Part shown: piece by piece, positions 6,886 to 14,437 of the stretch
Position numbering within the stretch: position 1 is the stretch's first letter
Layout of the letters: the number at the start of each line of letters is the position of its first letter
Assembly (NCBI GenBank): GCA_014879435.1
Contig: JACSSB010000275.1
Coordinates: 1 to 19,811, forward strand
Length of the DNA: 19,811 nt
Source: Phycisphaerales bacterium
GTDB lineage: Bacteria; Pseudomonadota; Gammaproteobacteria; Competibacterales; Competibacteraceae
Direction: 5' to 3'
Position numbers and translations under genes: made by a program
The notes under the pieces: generated by a model
Seen by the model: only the letters and a program-made list of their open reading frames with translations
Told to the model about the DNA's origin: nothing
Databases searched by the model: none

Positions 6886-7974
6886 ATGGCCAAAAACCGG
6901 ATCGTGGTGGGCCTGTCTGGCGGCGTCGATTCCTCGGTGGCTGCTCTGCTACTGGTCGAACAGGGCCATGAAGTACATGGCGTGTTCATGAAGAATTGGG
7001 AAGATTCCCACGAAGTCGGCTACTGTTCTGCTGCTGAGGATCTGGAAGACGCGCGCTCGATTTGCGACACGCTGGATATCCCCTTGCATCAGGTCAACTT
7101 CAGCGCCGAATATCAGGATCGTGTATTTCGTCATTTCCTGGACGAATACCGCCATGGGCGGACCCCTAATCCCGATATCCTATGCAATACTGAAATCAAG
7201 TTCAGTGCCTTTCTCGACCACGCCCGTCGGCTGGGTGCTCAACATATCGCCACCGGTCACTACGTTCGGCGTGAGGAACGTGCGGGTCGCCATCACCTGC
7301 TCAAAGGCCGTGATCCAGGCAAGGATCAGAGCTATTTTCTGTATGGACTCGAGCAGTCTCAACTCGCCAGTGCACTGTTTCCCATCGGCGACCTGCACAA
7401 ACAGGCAGTGCGGGAAATAGCAGCCCGTGCTGACCTGATCACCCATGCTAAAAAGGACAGTACCGGTATCTGCTTTATCGGCGAGCGTCCGTTCCGGGAA
7501 TTCTTGAATCGTTTTTTACCGGCCTGTCCGGGACCGATTCGGACTCTGGATGGCACGTCACTGGGTGAGCACGCCGGTCTCATGTTTCACACCATCGGTC
7601 AACGGCAGGGCCTGGGGATCGGCGGACGACGCGATGGGGATGGCGCGCCTTGGTATGTCGCTGGCAAGGATCTGGAAAACAATAGCTTGATCGTGGTCCA
7701 AGGCCACGACCACCCGGCCCTGTTTCACCGCTGCCTGCGTGCCTCGCAACTGAACTGGATCGCTGGCCAGCCGCCAACCATACCGCTGTACTGTCAGGCT
7801 AAAATTCGCTACCGCCAGCACGATCAGGCCTGCGTGCTGGAAGCCTTGGATGCACAGGGCGCTACGATTCGGTTCCTGGAACCGCAGCGCGCTATAACTC
7901 CCGGACAATCCATCGTCTTCTATCTTGCCGACGACTGCTTGGGCGGCGGAGTGATCGACGCCGTTTGGGATTAA
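6886..7974 (+). CDS. mnmA: tRNA-specific 2-thiouridylase MnmA
   Basis: MnmA adenylates and thiolates uridine 34 of tRNA-Lys, -Glu and -Gln to give the 2-thio group of mnm5s2U. Sulfur is received through the Tus relay. The product is 362 residues (368 in E. coli). The PP-loop ATP-binding motif SGGVDSS is at residues 11-17, followed by HGVFMKNWED. The catalytic cysteines are C100 in NPDILCNTEIKF and C196 in DSTGICFIGER, matching C102 and C199 of E. coli. Other landmarks are ATGHY, GKDQSYFLYGL and TIGQRQGLGIGG. No Shine-Dalgarno is seen before the ATG; the 60 preceding bases are a pyrimidine-rich, AT-rich leader. hflD follows after 33 bases, the usual gammaproteobacterial pairing. Confidence 0.97.
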   Translation: MAKNRIVVGLSGGVDSSVAALLLVEQGHEVHGVFMKNWEDSHEVGYCSAAEDLEDARSICDTLDIPLHQVNFSAEYQDRVFRHFLDEYRHGRTPNPDILCNTEIKFSAFLDHARRLGAQHIATGHYVRREERAGRHHLLKGRDPGKDQSYFLYGLEQSQLASALFPIGDLHKQAVREIAARADLITHAKKDSTGICFIGERPFREFLNRFLPACPGPIRTLDGTSLGEHAGLMFHTIGQRQGLGIGGRRDGDGAPWYVAGKDLENNSLIVVQGHDHPALFHRCLRASQLNWIAGQPPTIPLYCQAKIRYRQHDQACVLEALDAQGATIRFLEPQRAITPGQSIVFYLADDCLGGGVIDAVWD

Positions 7975-8007
7975 ACTTCACTTTCGCCACCCCGACCTTC
8001 ATTATCC

Positions 8008-8625
8008 ATGCCCCAAACCGACCGTGATCGCGCCATCGCTCTCGCTGGCGTATTACAAGCCGCCGATCTCGTGCGCGGCATCGCCCGCCGTGGCCAAGCC
8101 AACTCGGAAGACGTCGAAACCTGCCTAAGCAGCTTGATCAAGATCGATGCCGCCAGCAGTGAGGACGTATACGGCGGTATTTCCCGGCTACGCCTCGGCC
8201 TGAGTCTGCTCGAACAGCAACTCGGTAACCCACGGGATATGGAACTGACCCGCTACGCAGTGGTGCTGCTGAGTCTAGAGCGCAAACTGTCTCGACGGGC
8301 CGACCTGCTCCAAGCCATCCGCACGGGTATCGAGAATACCCTCCCGAACTTGGCGCATTTTCCGATTGAGCATGGCAATATCATTGCGCGCTTTGCCGAG
8401 ATCTATCTAAACAGCCTCAGTACCCTGTCGCCACGCATCATGGTCAGCGGCGCGCCGGTTCATTTGAACAATCCAGAGAATAGCAATCGGATTCGAGCGC
8501 TGTTGTTGGCGGGTATCCGTGCAGCGACCCTGTGGCGACAAAGCGGCGGTGGCCGCCTCACCTTGCTGCTGCGGCGCAACCCTTTACTACGGGAAACCCG
8601 ACGGTTGCTGGCCAGCCTCAGCTAA
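8008..8625 (+). CDS. hflD: HflD (high frequency lysogenization protein D, DUF489 family)
   Basis: HflD is a peripheral, inner-membrane-associated helical protein. In E. coli it interacts with phage lambda CII and affects lysogeny, and its house-keeping role is unclear. The 205-residue product has the family pattern: RDRAIALAGVLQAADLVRGI near the start, the VYGGISRLRLGLSLLEQQLG region, RYAVVLLSLERKLSRRADLL, then IARFAEIYLNSLSTLSPRIM, NRIRALLLAGIRAATLWRQS and a basic C-terminus RRNPLLRETRRLLASL. It lies 33 bases after mnmA and is probably co-transcribed. In many gammaproteobacteria purB follows; here relA converges instead, with only 10 bases between the two stops and no obvious terminator. No Shine-Dalgarno is evident before the ATG. 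Confidence 0.93.
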   Translation: MPQTDRDRAIALAGVLQAADLVRGIARRGQANSEDVETCLSSLIKIDAASSEDVYGGISRLRLGLSLLEQQLGNPRDMELTRYAVVLLSLERKLSRRADLLQAIRTGIENTLPNLAHFPIEHGNIIARFAEIYLNSLSTLSPRIMVSGAPVHLNNPENSNRIRALLLAGIRAATLWRQSGGGRLTLLLRRNPLLRETRRLLASLS

Positions 8626-8635
8626 GACGCTCACT

Positions 8636-10783
8636 TTAACTCTTGCGATACACCTCCACCACATTATGCAACTGCCCGATGTGATCTAGCACCCGACTGA
8701 GCTGTGCTACATCGGTGATTTCCAGGGTCAATCCCATGCGGGCGATGGAGGTCTCCCGATCAGTCAGCGTGTTCGCGCCCAGGACGTTGACCTGCGCATT
8801 GGTCAGGATGGAAGTGATATCGCGCAGCAGGCCGGGACGGTCATGAGCGATGATCATAATATCCACCGGATAGGTGGCGGGAGTTTCGCCCCAATCGACT
8901 TCGATCACCCGTTCGTGGTGTTGGCTGGCCAAGCTGAGCCAGTTGGCGCAATCCTGACGGTGAATCGTTACGCCACGTCCCTGGGTGATGTAGCCTACGA
9001 TCGGTTCAAACGGCGCTGGTTGACAGCATTGCGCCATCTGCGTCATTAACCGTCCTACTCCACGGATGCGCACATCATCCCGGCCAAACTCGATACTCTT
9101 GGGCTTGCGCGTGAGAGGAAGAGAGTCGACTGGTGGCGGGGGTGGCAGAAGATCCTGGATTTTGGTCACCACCTGGGCGATGGTCAACGCACCATGACCT
9201 AGCGCGGCGAATAACTCCTCCGGTTTGCTGAAGCTGCATTTTTCGGCCACTTTCTCTGGCTTGAGATGCCGGATTCCCAAGCGCTGGAATTCCCGATCCA
9301 ACAAGGCGCGACCAGCGAGAATACTTTTCTCCTGATCTTGCTGGATAAACCATTGACGGATCTTAGCGCGAGCTCGGTTGGTCTTCACGTAGCCCAAATG
9401 CGGGCTCAACCAGTCACGGCTGGGACCACCGGTCTTGGTGGTCAGTACGTCCACCTGTTCGCCATTTCTGAGTTGGTAGCTCAACGGCACGATCCGGCCG
9501 TTGACCTTGGCACCTCGGCAGCGATGACCGATTTCGGTATGGATGTGGTAGGCGAAATCTAGCGGTGTCGCTCCTCGCGGTAACTCGACGATGGCACCTT
9601 TTGGGGTGATGACGTACACCCGATCCTGAAATGCCTCGGCCTTAAAGCGCTCCAGCAAATCGCCATCACCATCATTACCTTCCTCTTCCCGATATTCCAG
9701 AATTTGTCTTAACCAAGCGATCTGCTGCTCGGCTGCTTCACCTGGACCTTCACCACCCTCCTTATATCGCCAGTGGGCGGCGACACCCAATTCCGCATTC
9801 TGATGCATACCGAAGGTCCGAATTTGGACCTCCAGTGCCCGGCCTTCTGGCCCCACCACCGCCGTGTGTAATGATTGATAACCGTTGGGTTTGGGATGGG
9901 TAACATAGTCGTCAAACTCCTGATGGATATGACTCCAACAGGCATGTACCACACCCAGCGCGGCGTAGCAGTCGTTGACAGTTTCGACCATGACCCGCAC
10001 CGCACGCACATCGAAAATCTGCCCGAAGGTGAGTTTCTTGCGCTGCATCTTCCGCCAGATGCTGTAGATGTGCTTGACCCGACCGCTAACCTCGGCCTGA
10101 ATCCCACTCTGATGCAGGCGGTCGCGCAACTCCTCCACCGCCTGCTCAATGTAGCACTCCCGATCAGCACGACGTTGGTCGAGCGCGGAGGCAATCTGTT
10201 TATAGGCAGCCGGTTCCAGATAACGCAGCGCTAGATCTTCCATTTCCCACTTGATACGACCGATGCCAAGCCGGTTGACCAGTGGGGTGAAAATATCCAG
10301 GGTTTCCTGGGCAATTCGTCGTGATTCCGGGGAGGGATGACGCCCAAACTGACGTAGTTCGTGCAAGCGCATGGTCAGCTTGATCAAGACGACGCGCACA
10401 TCTCGCGCCATCGCCAGCAGCATTTTGCGCAGATTTTCCAATTGATGGCCGACATGCTGACCGCTCTGGTGCAACTCGCCAATGGTGTCGAGCTTGATAA
10501 TACCGTCCACTAGATAGGCGACTGCCGATCCAAATTCCTCTTTAACTTGCGTCAGTGCGACTCGCCCAGCCGCAATCGGCTCGTGCAGCAGGGCGGCAGC
10601 GACCACCTCATGATCCATGCGTAGACCGGCCAACAGATCGGCGACCGCCAGCTCCGGTTCACCGCTCAGCGCATAAGCGCGGCGGACAACCTCGACCTGA
10701 GCCGGTGTCCAGTAAATCTGCCAACTGCTCAGCCAGGTATCGAAATCCACGCCAGCGAGCGCGGTCTGCCGAGAACTTACCAT
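8636..10783 (-). CDS. relA: RelA-type GTP pyrophosphokinase ((p)ppGpp synthetase I)
   Basis: RelA makes (p)ppGpp from ATP and GTP/GDP on stalled ribosomes during amino acid starvation. The start at 10783 gives 715 residues. Order: degenerate hydrolase domain (about 30-200), synthetase domain (about 235-345, with GRVKHIYSIWRKM, FDVRAVRVMVE and PKPNGYQSLHTAV), TGS domain (about 388-450, VYVITPKGAIVELPRGATPLDFAYH), a Cys-containing region (MAQCCQPAPFEPIVGYITQG) and a C-terminal ACT domain (about 640-715). Two features mark RelA rather than bifunctional SpoT: the hydrolase HDxxED motif is replaced by HEPIAAG (67-73), and the synthetase carries EFDD (289-292), the EXDD signature, not RXKD. GGGGAGGT (10787-10794) fixes the ATG; a TTG 51 codons upstream lies inside a hairpin and is unlikely. 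The cytochrome gene is 198 bases upstream on the same strand. Confidence 0.96.
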   Translation of the reverse strand: MVSSRQTALAGVDFDTWLSSWQIYWTPAQVEVVRRAYALSGEPELAVADLLAGLRMDHEVVAAALLHEPIAAGRVALTQVKEEFGSAVAYLVDGIIKLDTIGELHQSGQHVGHQLENLRKMLLAMARDVRVVLIKLTMRLHELRQFGRHPSPESRRIAQETLDIFTPLVNRLGIGRIKWEMEDLALRYLEPAAYKQIASALDQRRADRECYIEQAVEELRDRLHQSGIQAEVSGRVKHIYSIWRKMQRKKLTFGQIFDVRAVRVMVETVNDCYAALGVVHACWSHIHQEFDDYVTHPKPNGYQSLHTAVVGPEGRALEVQIRTFGMHQNAELGVAAHWRYKEGGEGPGEAAEQQIAWLRQILEYREEEGNDGDGDLLERFKAEAFQDRVYVITPKGAIVELPRGATPLDFAYHIHTEIGHRCRGAKVNGRIVPLSYQLRNGEQVDVLTTKTGGPSRDWLSPHLGYVKTNRARAKIRQWFIQQDQEKSILAGRALLDREFQRLGIRHLKPEKVAEKCSFSKPEELFAALGHGALTIAQVVTKIQDLLPPPPPVDSLPLTRKPKSIEFGRDDVRIRGVGRLMTQMAQCCQPAPFEPIVGYITQGRGVTIHRQDCANWLSLASQHHERVIEVDWGETPATYPVDIMIIAHDRPGLLRDITSILTNAQVNVLGANTLTDRETSIARMGLTLEITDVAQLSRVLDHIGQLHNVVEVYRKS

Positions 10784-10786
10784 GGT

Positions 10787-10794
10787 ACCTCCCC
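10787..10794 (-). promoter_or_regulatory. Shine-Dalgarno that decides the relA start
   Basis: GGGGAGGT ends three bases before the ATG at 10781-10783. It is one of the strongest ribosome binding sites in the window and argues against the longer TTG-initiated frame beginning at 10936. Confidence 0.7.
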
Positions 10795-10905
10795 AAAACG
10801 ATCCAATGGAACAAACAGGTTCGGACAGCGGACTCGCGACGGAACGGAGGATAGGGTCGAGCGGACCGATCAGAAATTGTAATGAGTGGATATAACCGAG
10901 AGTGC

Positions 10906-10933
10906 GCCCTCCTCTCGCAACCAAGAGGAGGGC
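10906..10933 (-). terminator. Strong hairpin between the cytochrome c gene and relA
   Basis: A perfect 10-bp GC-rich stem GCCCTCCTCT/AGAGGAGGGC (10906-10915 with 10924-10933) closes an 8-base loop. It begins 48 bases past the cytochrome stop on the minus strand. No U-tract follows on either strand (GCACTCTCGG on the minus strand), so it is not a canonical intrinsic terminator. It may stabilise the cytochrome mRNA, reduce read-through into relA, or form part of the relA leader. Confidence 0.5.
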
Positions 10934-10981
10934 CAACTAGCCAGTAACGAAAAACGCTACGCAAGTGGAGTGTGATTTAAT

Positions 10982-11377
10982 TTAGTTGTTCTTGGCGCCT
11001 TGATCGACCCACTTGCGGATGATGGCCAATTTTTCCTCGGGTAGTTTCACCTTACCGTGCGGCATATGAATGGAAGGATCTACACCGGGGCGGCCTTCGA
11101 TCAACCGGTTCAGGTTACTGTTGATGCTCTGGCCAGGAATGATGATCGGGCCCATCTTGGTTCCCTTCATCAACCCTTCATAAGTATTGAGCGCCAAACC
11201 ACTCTTCACATAACCCTCGCCATCGGGCGGGGTATGGCACTCTGCACAGCTCGCCTTCAGAATGGGATACACATCTTTCTGAAAGCTCACCGGCTTGTCC
11301 GACTGCTCGCCGGAACAGCCCATCAGCATACCGAACCCTAAAACCAACGTAGACACAAGCAGTTTAGGAGAGTTCAT
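10982..11377 (-). CDS. Small lipoprotein monohaem cytochrome c
   Basis: This is a predicted lipid-anchored periplasmic electron carrier, 131 residues. The N-terminus MNSPKLLVSTLVLGFGMLMG ends in a lipobox-like LMGC with the acylated cysteine at C21, followed by a Ser/Glu/Asp-rich spacer. The single haem-binding motif is CAECH (C44, C47, H48) in VSFQKDVYPILKASCAECHT. That context, and the later SGLALNTYEGLMKG and HMPHGKVKLPEEKLAIIRKW VDQG, resembles the planctomycete-type cytochrome c domain common in proteobacterial surface cytochromes. M105 in HMPHG is a candidate distal haem ligand. AAAGGA six bases before the ATG supports the start. No redox partner gene is adjacent; relA follows on the same strand after a hairpin, and the two are probably functionally unrelated. 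Confidence 0.88.
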   Translation of the reverse strand: MNSPKLLVSTLVLGFGMLMGCSGEQSDKPVSFQKDVYPILKASCAECHTPPDGEGYVKSGLALNTYEGLMKGTKMGPIIIPGQSINSNLNRLIEGRPGVDPSIHMPHGKVKLPEEKLAIIRKWVDQGAKNN

Positions 11378-11998
11378 GGATTGTCCTTTGGATACGTTTT
11401 AGATCTACTCGGATTATCAACCCGTGGTGCCAATTCACCACACGCAAGCAAAATGAGGCAACGGTGATCTTCTAGTTTCCGTGCCAAGCAATTGTGTATC
11501 CAGCAAAATCAATCAACTGCCGAATCAAGTCAGCACCAACGGCCATCTAGATACGTCTGGGTGTTGCCAGCGTGATTTTATCAGACTGTGAGGTTGGGAG
11601 GATGCGAAAGCATCAGCAATCAGTGCATATCACTCGCGAATCCGCTTGATGGCATCATAGATTTCAAGATCTCAGCTTGATTTGGACACGTATTTCCTCG
11701 CCAGCCTGATGCGCAATGGCATCACATACCCTGACACTCAAAAGGATTATCACAGCGCTTATCGATTGCTAGCCGATACCCACACCATACTTGGAGTTAT
11801 TAATACAGATTCGGCGTTATACTAGAACGATAAACGCACACGGCGCTTGACCCCCAGTATCGAAGGTTTGTCGTTTTCCGACCTCGGATAACGCAAGATC
11901 CAAAGCTGCGGCGTTGCTGGCCCAATTTCACGGTCGAAGTATTGACCGCTGTCGGGCGTAGCCCTACAACACCCATCAACATAAACAGGATAAATAAC
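11378..11998. other. Intergenic region between the divergent cytochrome c and glgB genes
   Basis: No confident gene is visible in these 620 bases. Near the cytochrome gene is a dyad GTGGTG-CCAATT-CACCAC (11424-11441), close to a GATAAT word on the minus strand, which could be an operator. At 11707-11724 is a weaker dyad TGATGC-GCAATG-GCATCA. One plus-strand frame from 11592 to 11825 reads like protein apart from a TAG at 11658-11660 (see findings). The glgB-proximal end holds the candidate promoter at 11942-11970. Confidence 0.5.
11942..11970 (+). promoter_or_regulatory. Candidate sigma-70 promoter of glgB
   Basis: TTGACC (11942-11947) and TACAAC (11965-11970) are separated by exactly 17 bases. 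Transcription would begin near 11977, about 22 bases before the GTG start of glgB, leaving room for the AGGA at 11987-11990. The -10 matches the consensus at four of six positions. Confidence 0.5.
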
Positions 11999-14320
11999 GT
12001 GACGAGCCCGAAACTCCAACCCGAACTACAACGCATCATCGAAGCCCGCCACCACGACCCGTTCTCTGTGCTGGGTCGTCATCCTCAAGATAAGAAAGTC
12101 GTGGTCCGCGCATTTTTACCCTACGCCCAGGAAGTACATATCGCCGAAGGCAACCTGCCGCTGCAACGGGTTCCAGACACCGATCTTTTCGAATGGCAGG
12201 GTAAAGCCGACCAAGTTCCAGAGCGCTACCGGCTGATCTGGCGCGACGCCGACAATCACGAGCACATTTCCTACGATCCTTATTGCTTCCCGCCGCAGTT
12301 GCAGGAATTCGACCTCTATCTATTTGGCGAGGGCAAACACTGGGATTCCTACAGCTTTCTGGGTGCGCATCGACATCAGGTAGATGGCGTAGCCGGTGTC
12401 TTATTCGCGGTCTGGGCACCCAATGCCGAACGGGTTAGCGTGGTGGGCAATTTCAATCGCTGGGACGGACGAATCCACACCATGCGGGTACGTGGTGGTA
12501 GCGGGGTATGGGAATTGTTCATACCCAACGTGGGTCCAGGCGATCTGTACAAGTTCGAAGTCCGTAGCCGCTCCAACGGTGCGATATTCCTAAAATCCGA
12601 TCCTTACGGCCAGCAATTTGAGCTGCGCCCCAGCACTGCCACCATCGTCACCAAGCCCAATTCCTATACCTGGGGCGACACGGCTTGGATGGAGCAGCGC
12701 CAAAAATCCGACTGGCTGCACAGTCCGATGTCGGTCTATGAAGTCCATCTTGGCTCATGGCGACGCGGGCCGGAAGGTGAGTTCATCAATTATCGGGAAC
12801 TGGCGCATCAATTGGTGGAATACGTCAAGGAAACTGGGTTTAGCCACATAGAATTGCTGCCAATCACCGAGCATCCCTACGACGCTTCCTGGGGCTATCA
12901 GACTACGGGTTATTACGCCCCCACCAGCCGTTTTGGTACGCCAGACGATTTCCGTTATTTCATCGATTACTGCCATCAGAACGAGATCGGCGTCATTCTC
13001 GACTGGGTACCCGCTCACTTCCCCAAGGATGCGCACGGTCTAGCCCGCTTTGACGGTGAACCGCTTTACGAACACGCCGACCCCCGCTTGGGCGAACACC
13101 TGGACTGGTCCACCCTGATCTTCAATTACGGCCGTTATGAGGTAAAGAATTTCTTACTGTCTAGCGCGCTGTATTGGCTGAAAGAGTTCCACCTCGATGG
13201 GCTGCGGGTAGACGCGGTCGCCTCCATGCTCTATTTGGATTACTCACGCAAGGAATGGATTCCCAACAAATTCGGTGGCCGCGAGAACCTGGAAGCTATC
13301 GAATTCCTGCGCGAACTGAACACCGTGGTGCATAGCGAGCATCCCGGCACAATGGTTATCGCCGAGGAATCCACTTCCTGGCCTCAGGTCACCCGGCCGA
13401 CCTATCTGGGCGGACTGGGCTTCAGCATGAAATGGAATATGGGCTGGATGAACGATACCCTGCGCTATATGGCGCAGAATCCAATCCATCGCAAATACCA
13501 TCATGATTTGCTGACCTTCAGCATGCTGTATTGCTTTACTGAGAATTTCATGCTGCCGTTCTCGCACGATGAGGTGGTCCACGGCAAAGGCTCGATGATC
13601 AACAAAATGCCGGGCGACGAATGGCAGCGCTTCGCCAATTTGCGGCTGCTCTACACCTATATGTTCACGCACCCTGGCAAAAAACTGTTGTTCATGGGTA
13701 CTGAATTCGGCCAAGGTCACGAGTGGAATAGTGCCAATCCCCTGGATTGGTGGGTGCTGCAGTACGATTTCCACCGCGGCCTGAAACAAATGGTCACCGA
13801 CCTTAATCACCTCTACCACAGTAATCCGGCCCTGCATTACTACGAGTTCGAATGGCAAGGTTTCGACTGGATCGATTGCCATGATGCTGAACAATCCATC
13901 GTCAGCTACTTGCGAAAGAAGGATGATGATTTTGTAGTGGTTGTGGTTAATTTCACCCCGGTCCCACGCCACGATTATCGCATTGGCGTACCACGCTTGT
14001 GCCGCTATACCGAAATCTTCAATTCCGACTCCCACTACTATGCCGGTAGCGGTGTCGGTAACGGTGGCATGGAATTAATCGCCGAGGAACGGCCTTGGAT
14101 GGAAAAACCGTATTCCATCAGTATCACAGTGCCACCGCTGGGCGGTCTCGTGCTGCGTCCAGAGCCACTGCCCCCGACAGCGACACTGACCACTATCGCC
14201 CTGGGTGAACTACTGGCCGATGCCGCGATTGACGATGAGCTATTGGCGGAATCGGCCACCAAGCCATCGGCATCTGCAGAGCCTCAAGCCGCTGAGGAAG
14301 AACTGGCGCAACCCGAATAA
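11999..14320 (+). CDS. glgB: 1,4-alpha-glucan branching enzyme GlgB
   Basis: GlgB cuts alpha-1,4 chains of glycogen and rejoins them through alpha-1,6 bonds. The product is 773 residues (728 in E. coli). An N-terminal GlgB-type domain (ARHHDPFSVLGRHP) precedes a CBM48 domain (about 130-220, FAVWAPNAERVSVVGNFNRW) and the GH13 barrel. Catalytic residues are the nucleophile D405 in LDGLRVDAVASMLYLDYSR, the acid/base glutamate about E456 in VIAEESTSW, and D524 in FSHDEVVHGKGSM. SWGYQTTGYYAPTSRFGTPD and DWVPAHFPKDAHGLARFDG are also diagnostic. The GTG at 11999 has AGGA eight bases before it; an in-frame TTG at 11942 lies in the promoter and is rejected. The last 51 residues are an acidic Ala/Glu-rich tail absent from E. 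coli GlgB. No other glg gene is adjacent. Confidence 0.97.
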   Translation: MTSPKLQPELQRIIEARHHDPFSVLGRHPQDKKVVVRAFLPYAQEVHIAEGNLPLQRVPDTDLFEWQGKADQVPERYRLIWRDADNHEHISYDPYCFPPQLQEFDLYLFGEGKHWDSYSFLGAHRHQVDGVAGVLFAVWAPNAERVSVVGNFNRWDGRIHTMRVRGGSGVWELFIPNVGPGDLYKFEVRSRSNGAIFLKSDPYGQQFELRPSTATIVTKPNSYTWGDTAWMEQRQKSDWLHSPMSVYEVHLGSWRRGPEGEFINYRELAHQLVEYVKETGFSHIELLPITEHPYDASWGYQTTGYYAPTSRFGTPDDFRYFIDYCHQNEIGVILDWVPAHFPKDAHGLARFDGEPLYEHADPRLGEHLDWSTLIFNYGRYEVKNFLLSSALYWLKEFHLDGLRVDAVASMLYLDYSRKEWIPNKFGGRENLEAIEFLRELNTVVHSEHPGTMVIAEESTSWPQVTRPTYLGGLGFSMKWNMGWMNDTLRYMAQNPIHRKYHHDLLTFSMLYCFTENFMLPFSHDEVVHGKGSMINKMPGDEWQRFANLRLLYTYMFTHPGKKLLFMGTEFGQGHEWNSANPLDWWVLQYDFHRGLKQMVTDLNHLYHSNPALHYYEFEWQGFDWIDCHDAEQSIVSYLRKKDDDFVVVVVNFTPVPRHDYRIGVPRLCRYTEIFNSDSHYYAGSGVGNGGMELIAEERPWMEKPYSISITVPPLGGLVLRPEPLPPTATLTTIALGELLADAAIDDELLAESATKPSASAEPQAAEEELAQPE

Positions 14321-14378
14321 GGGATCTCGCGCACTTTCTGGGGCGCAGCGACGAACAACAAGCTGCGCCCTAGATCCC
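14321..14378 (+). terminator. Nested inverted repeat immediately after glgB
   Basis: An outer 7-bp stem GGGATCT/AGATCCC (14321-14327 with 14372-14378) encloses a perfect 9-bp stem GGGCGCAGC/GCTGCGCCC (14341-14349 with 14362-14370) with a 12-base loop. The left arm has a 12-base bulge; the right arms are nearly continuous. It starts at the first base after the glgB stop. No U-tract follows, so it may be a stabilising 3' structure or a factor-assisted terminator rather than a classical one. Confidence 0.55.
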
Positions 14379-14437
14379 ACAAGCCCAAGCGCCAAACCCG
14401 CCCCACTCTTTCCATCTCATTGACCATCGATCCGGTC

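Noticed and set aside
10784..10936. N-terminal extension of RelA by 51 residues from a TTG at 10936
   Set aside because: The extension starts inside a strong hairpin, has no homology to RelA N-termini, and a strong GGGGAGGT precedes the inner ATG at 10783.
11709..11825. A separate 38-codon gene starting at ATG 11709
   Set aside because: There is no Shine-Dalgarno and no recognisable family. It is better treated as the tail of a possible decayed frame.
11942..11998. GlgB start at TTG 11942
   Set aside because: That TTG is the first half of a likely -35 element. The GTG at 11999 has AGGA at correct spacing and puts the catalytic Asp at residue 405, as in E. coli.
13244..14035. 263-codon minus-strand frame inside glgB
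   Set aside because: It is antisense to the conserved GH13 catalytic region, so its openness follows from codon use of glgB.
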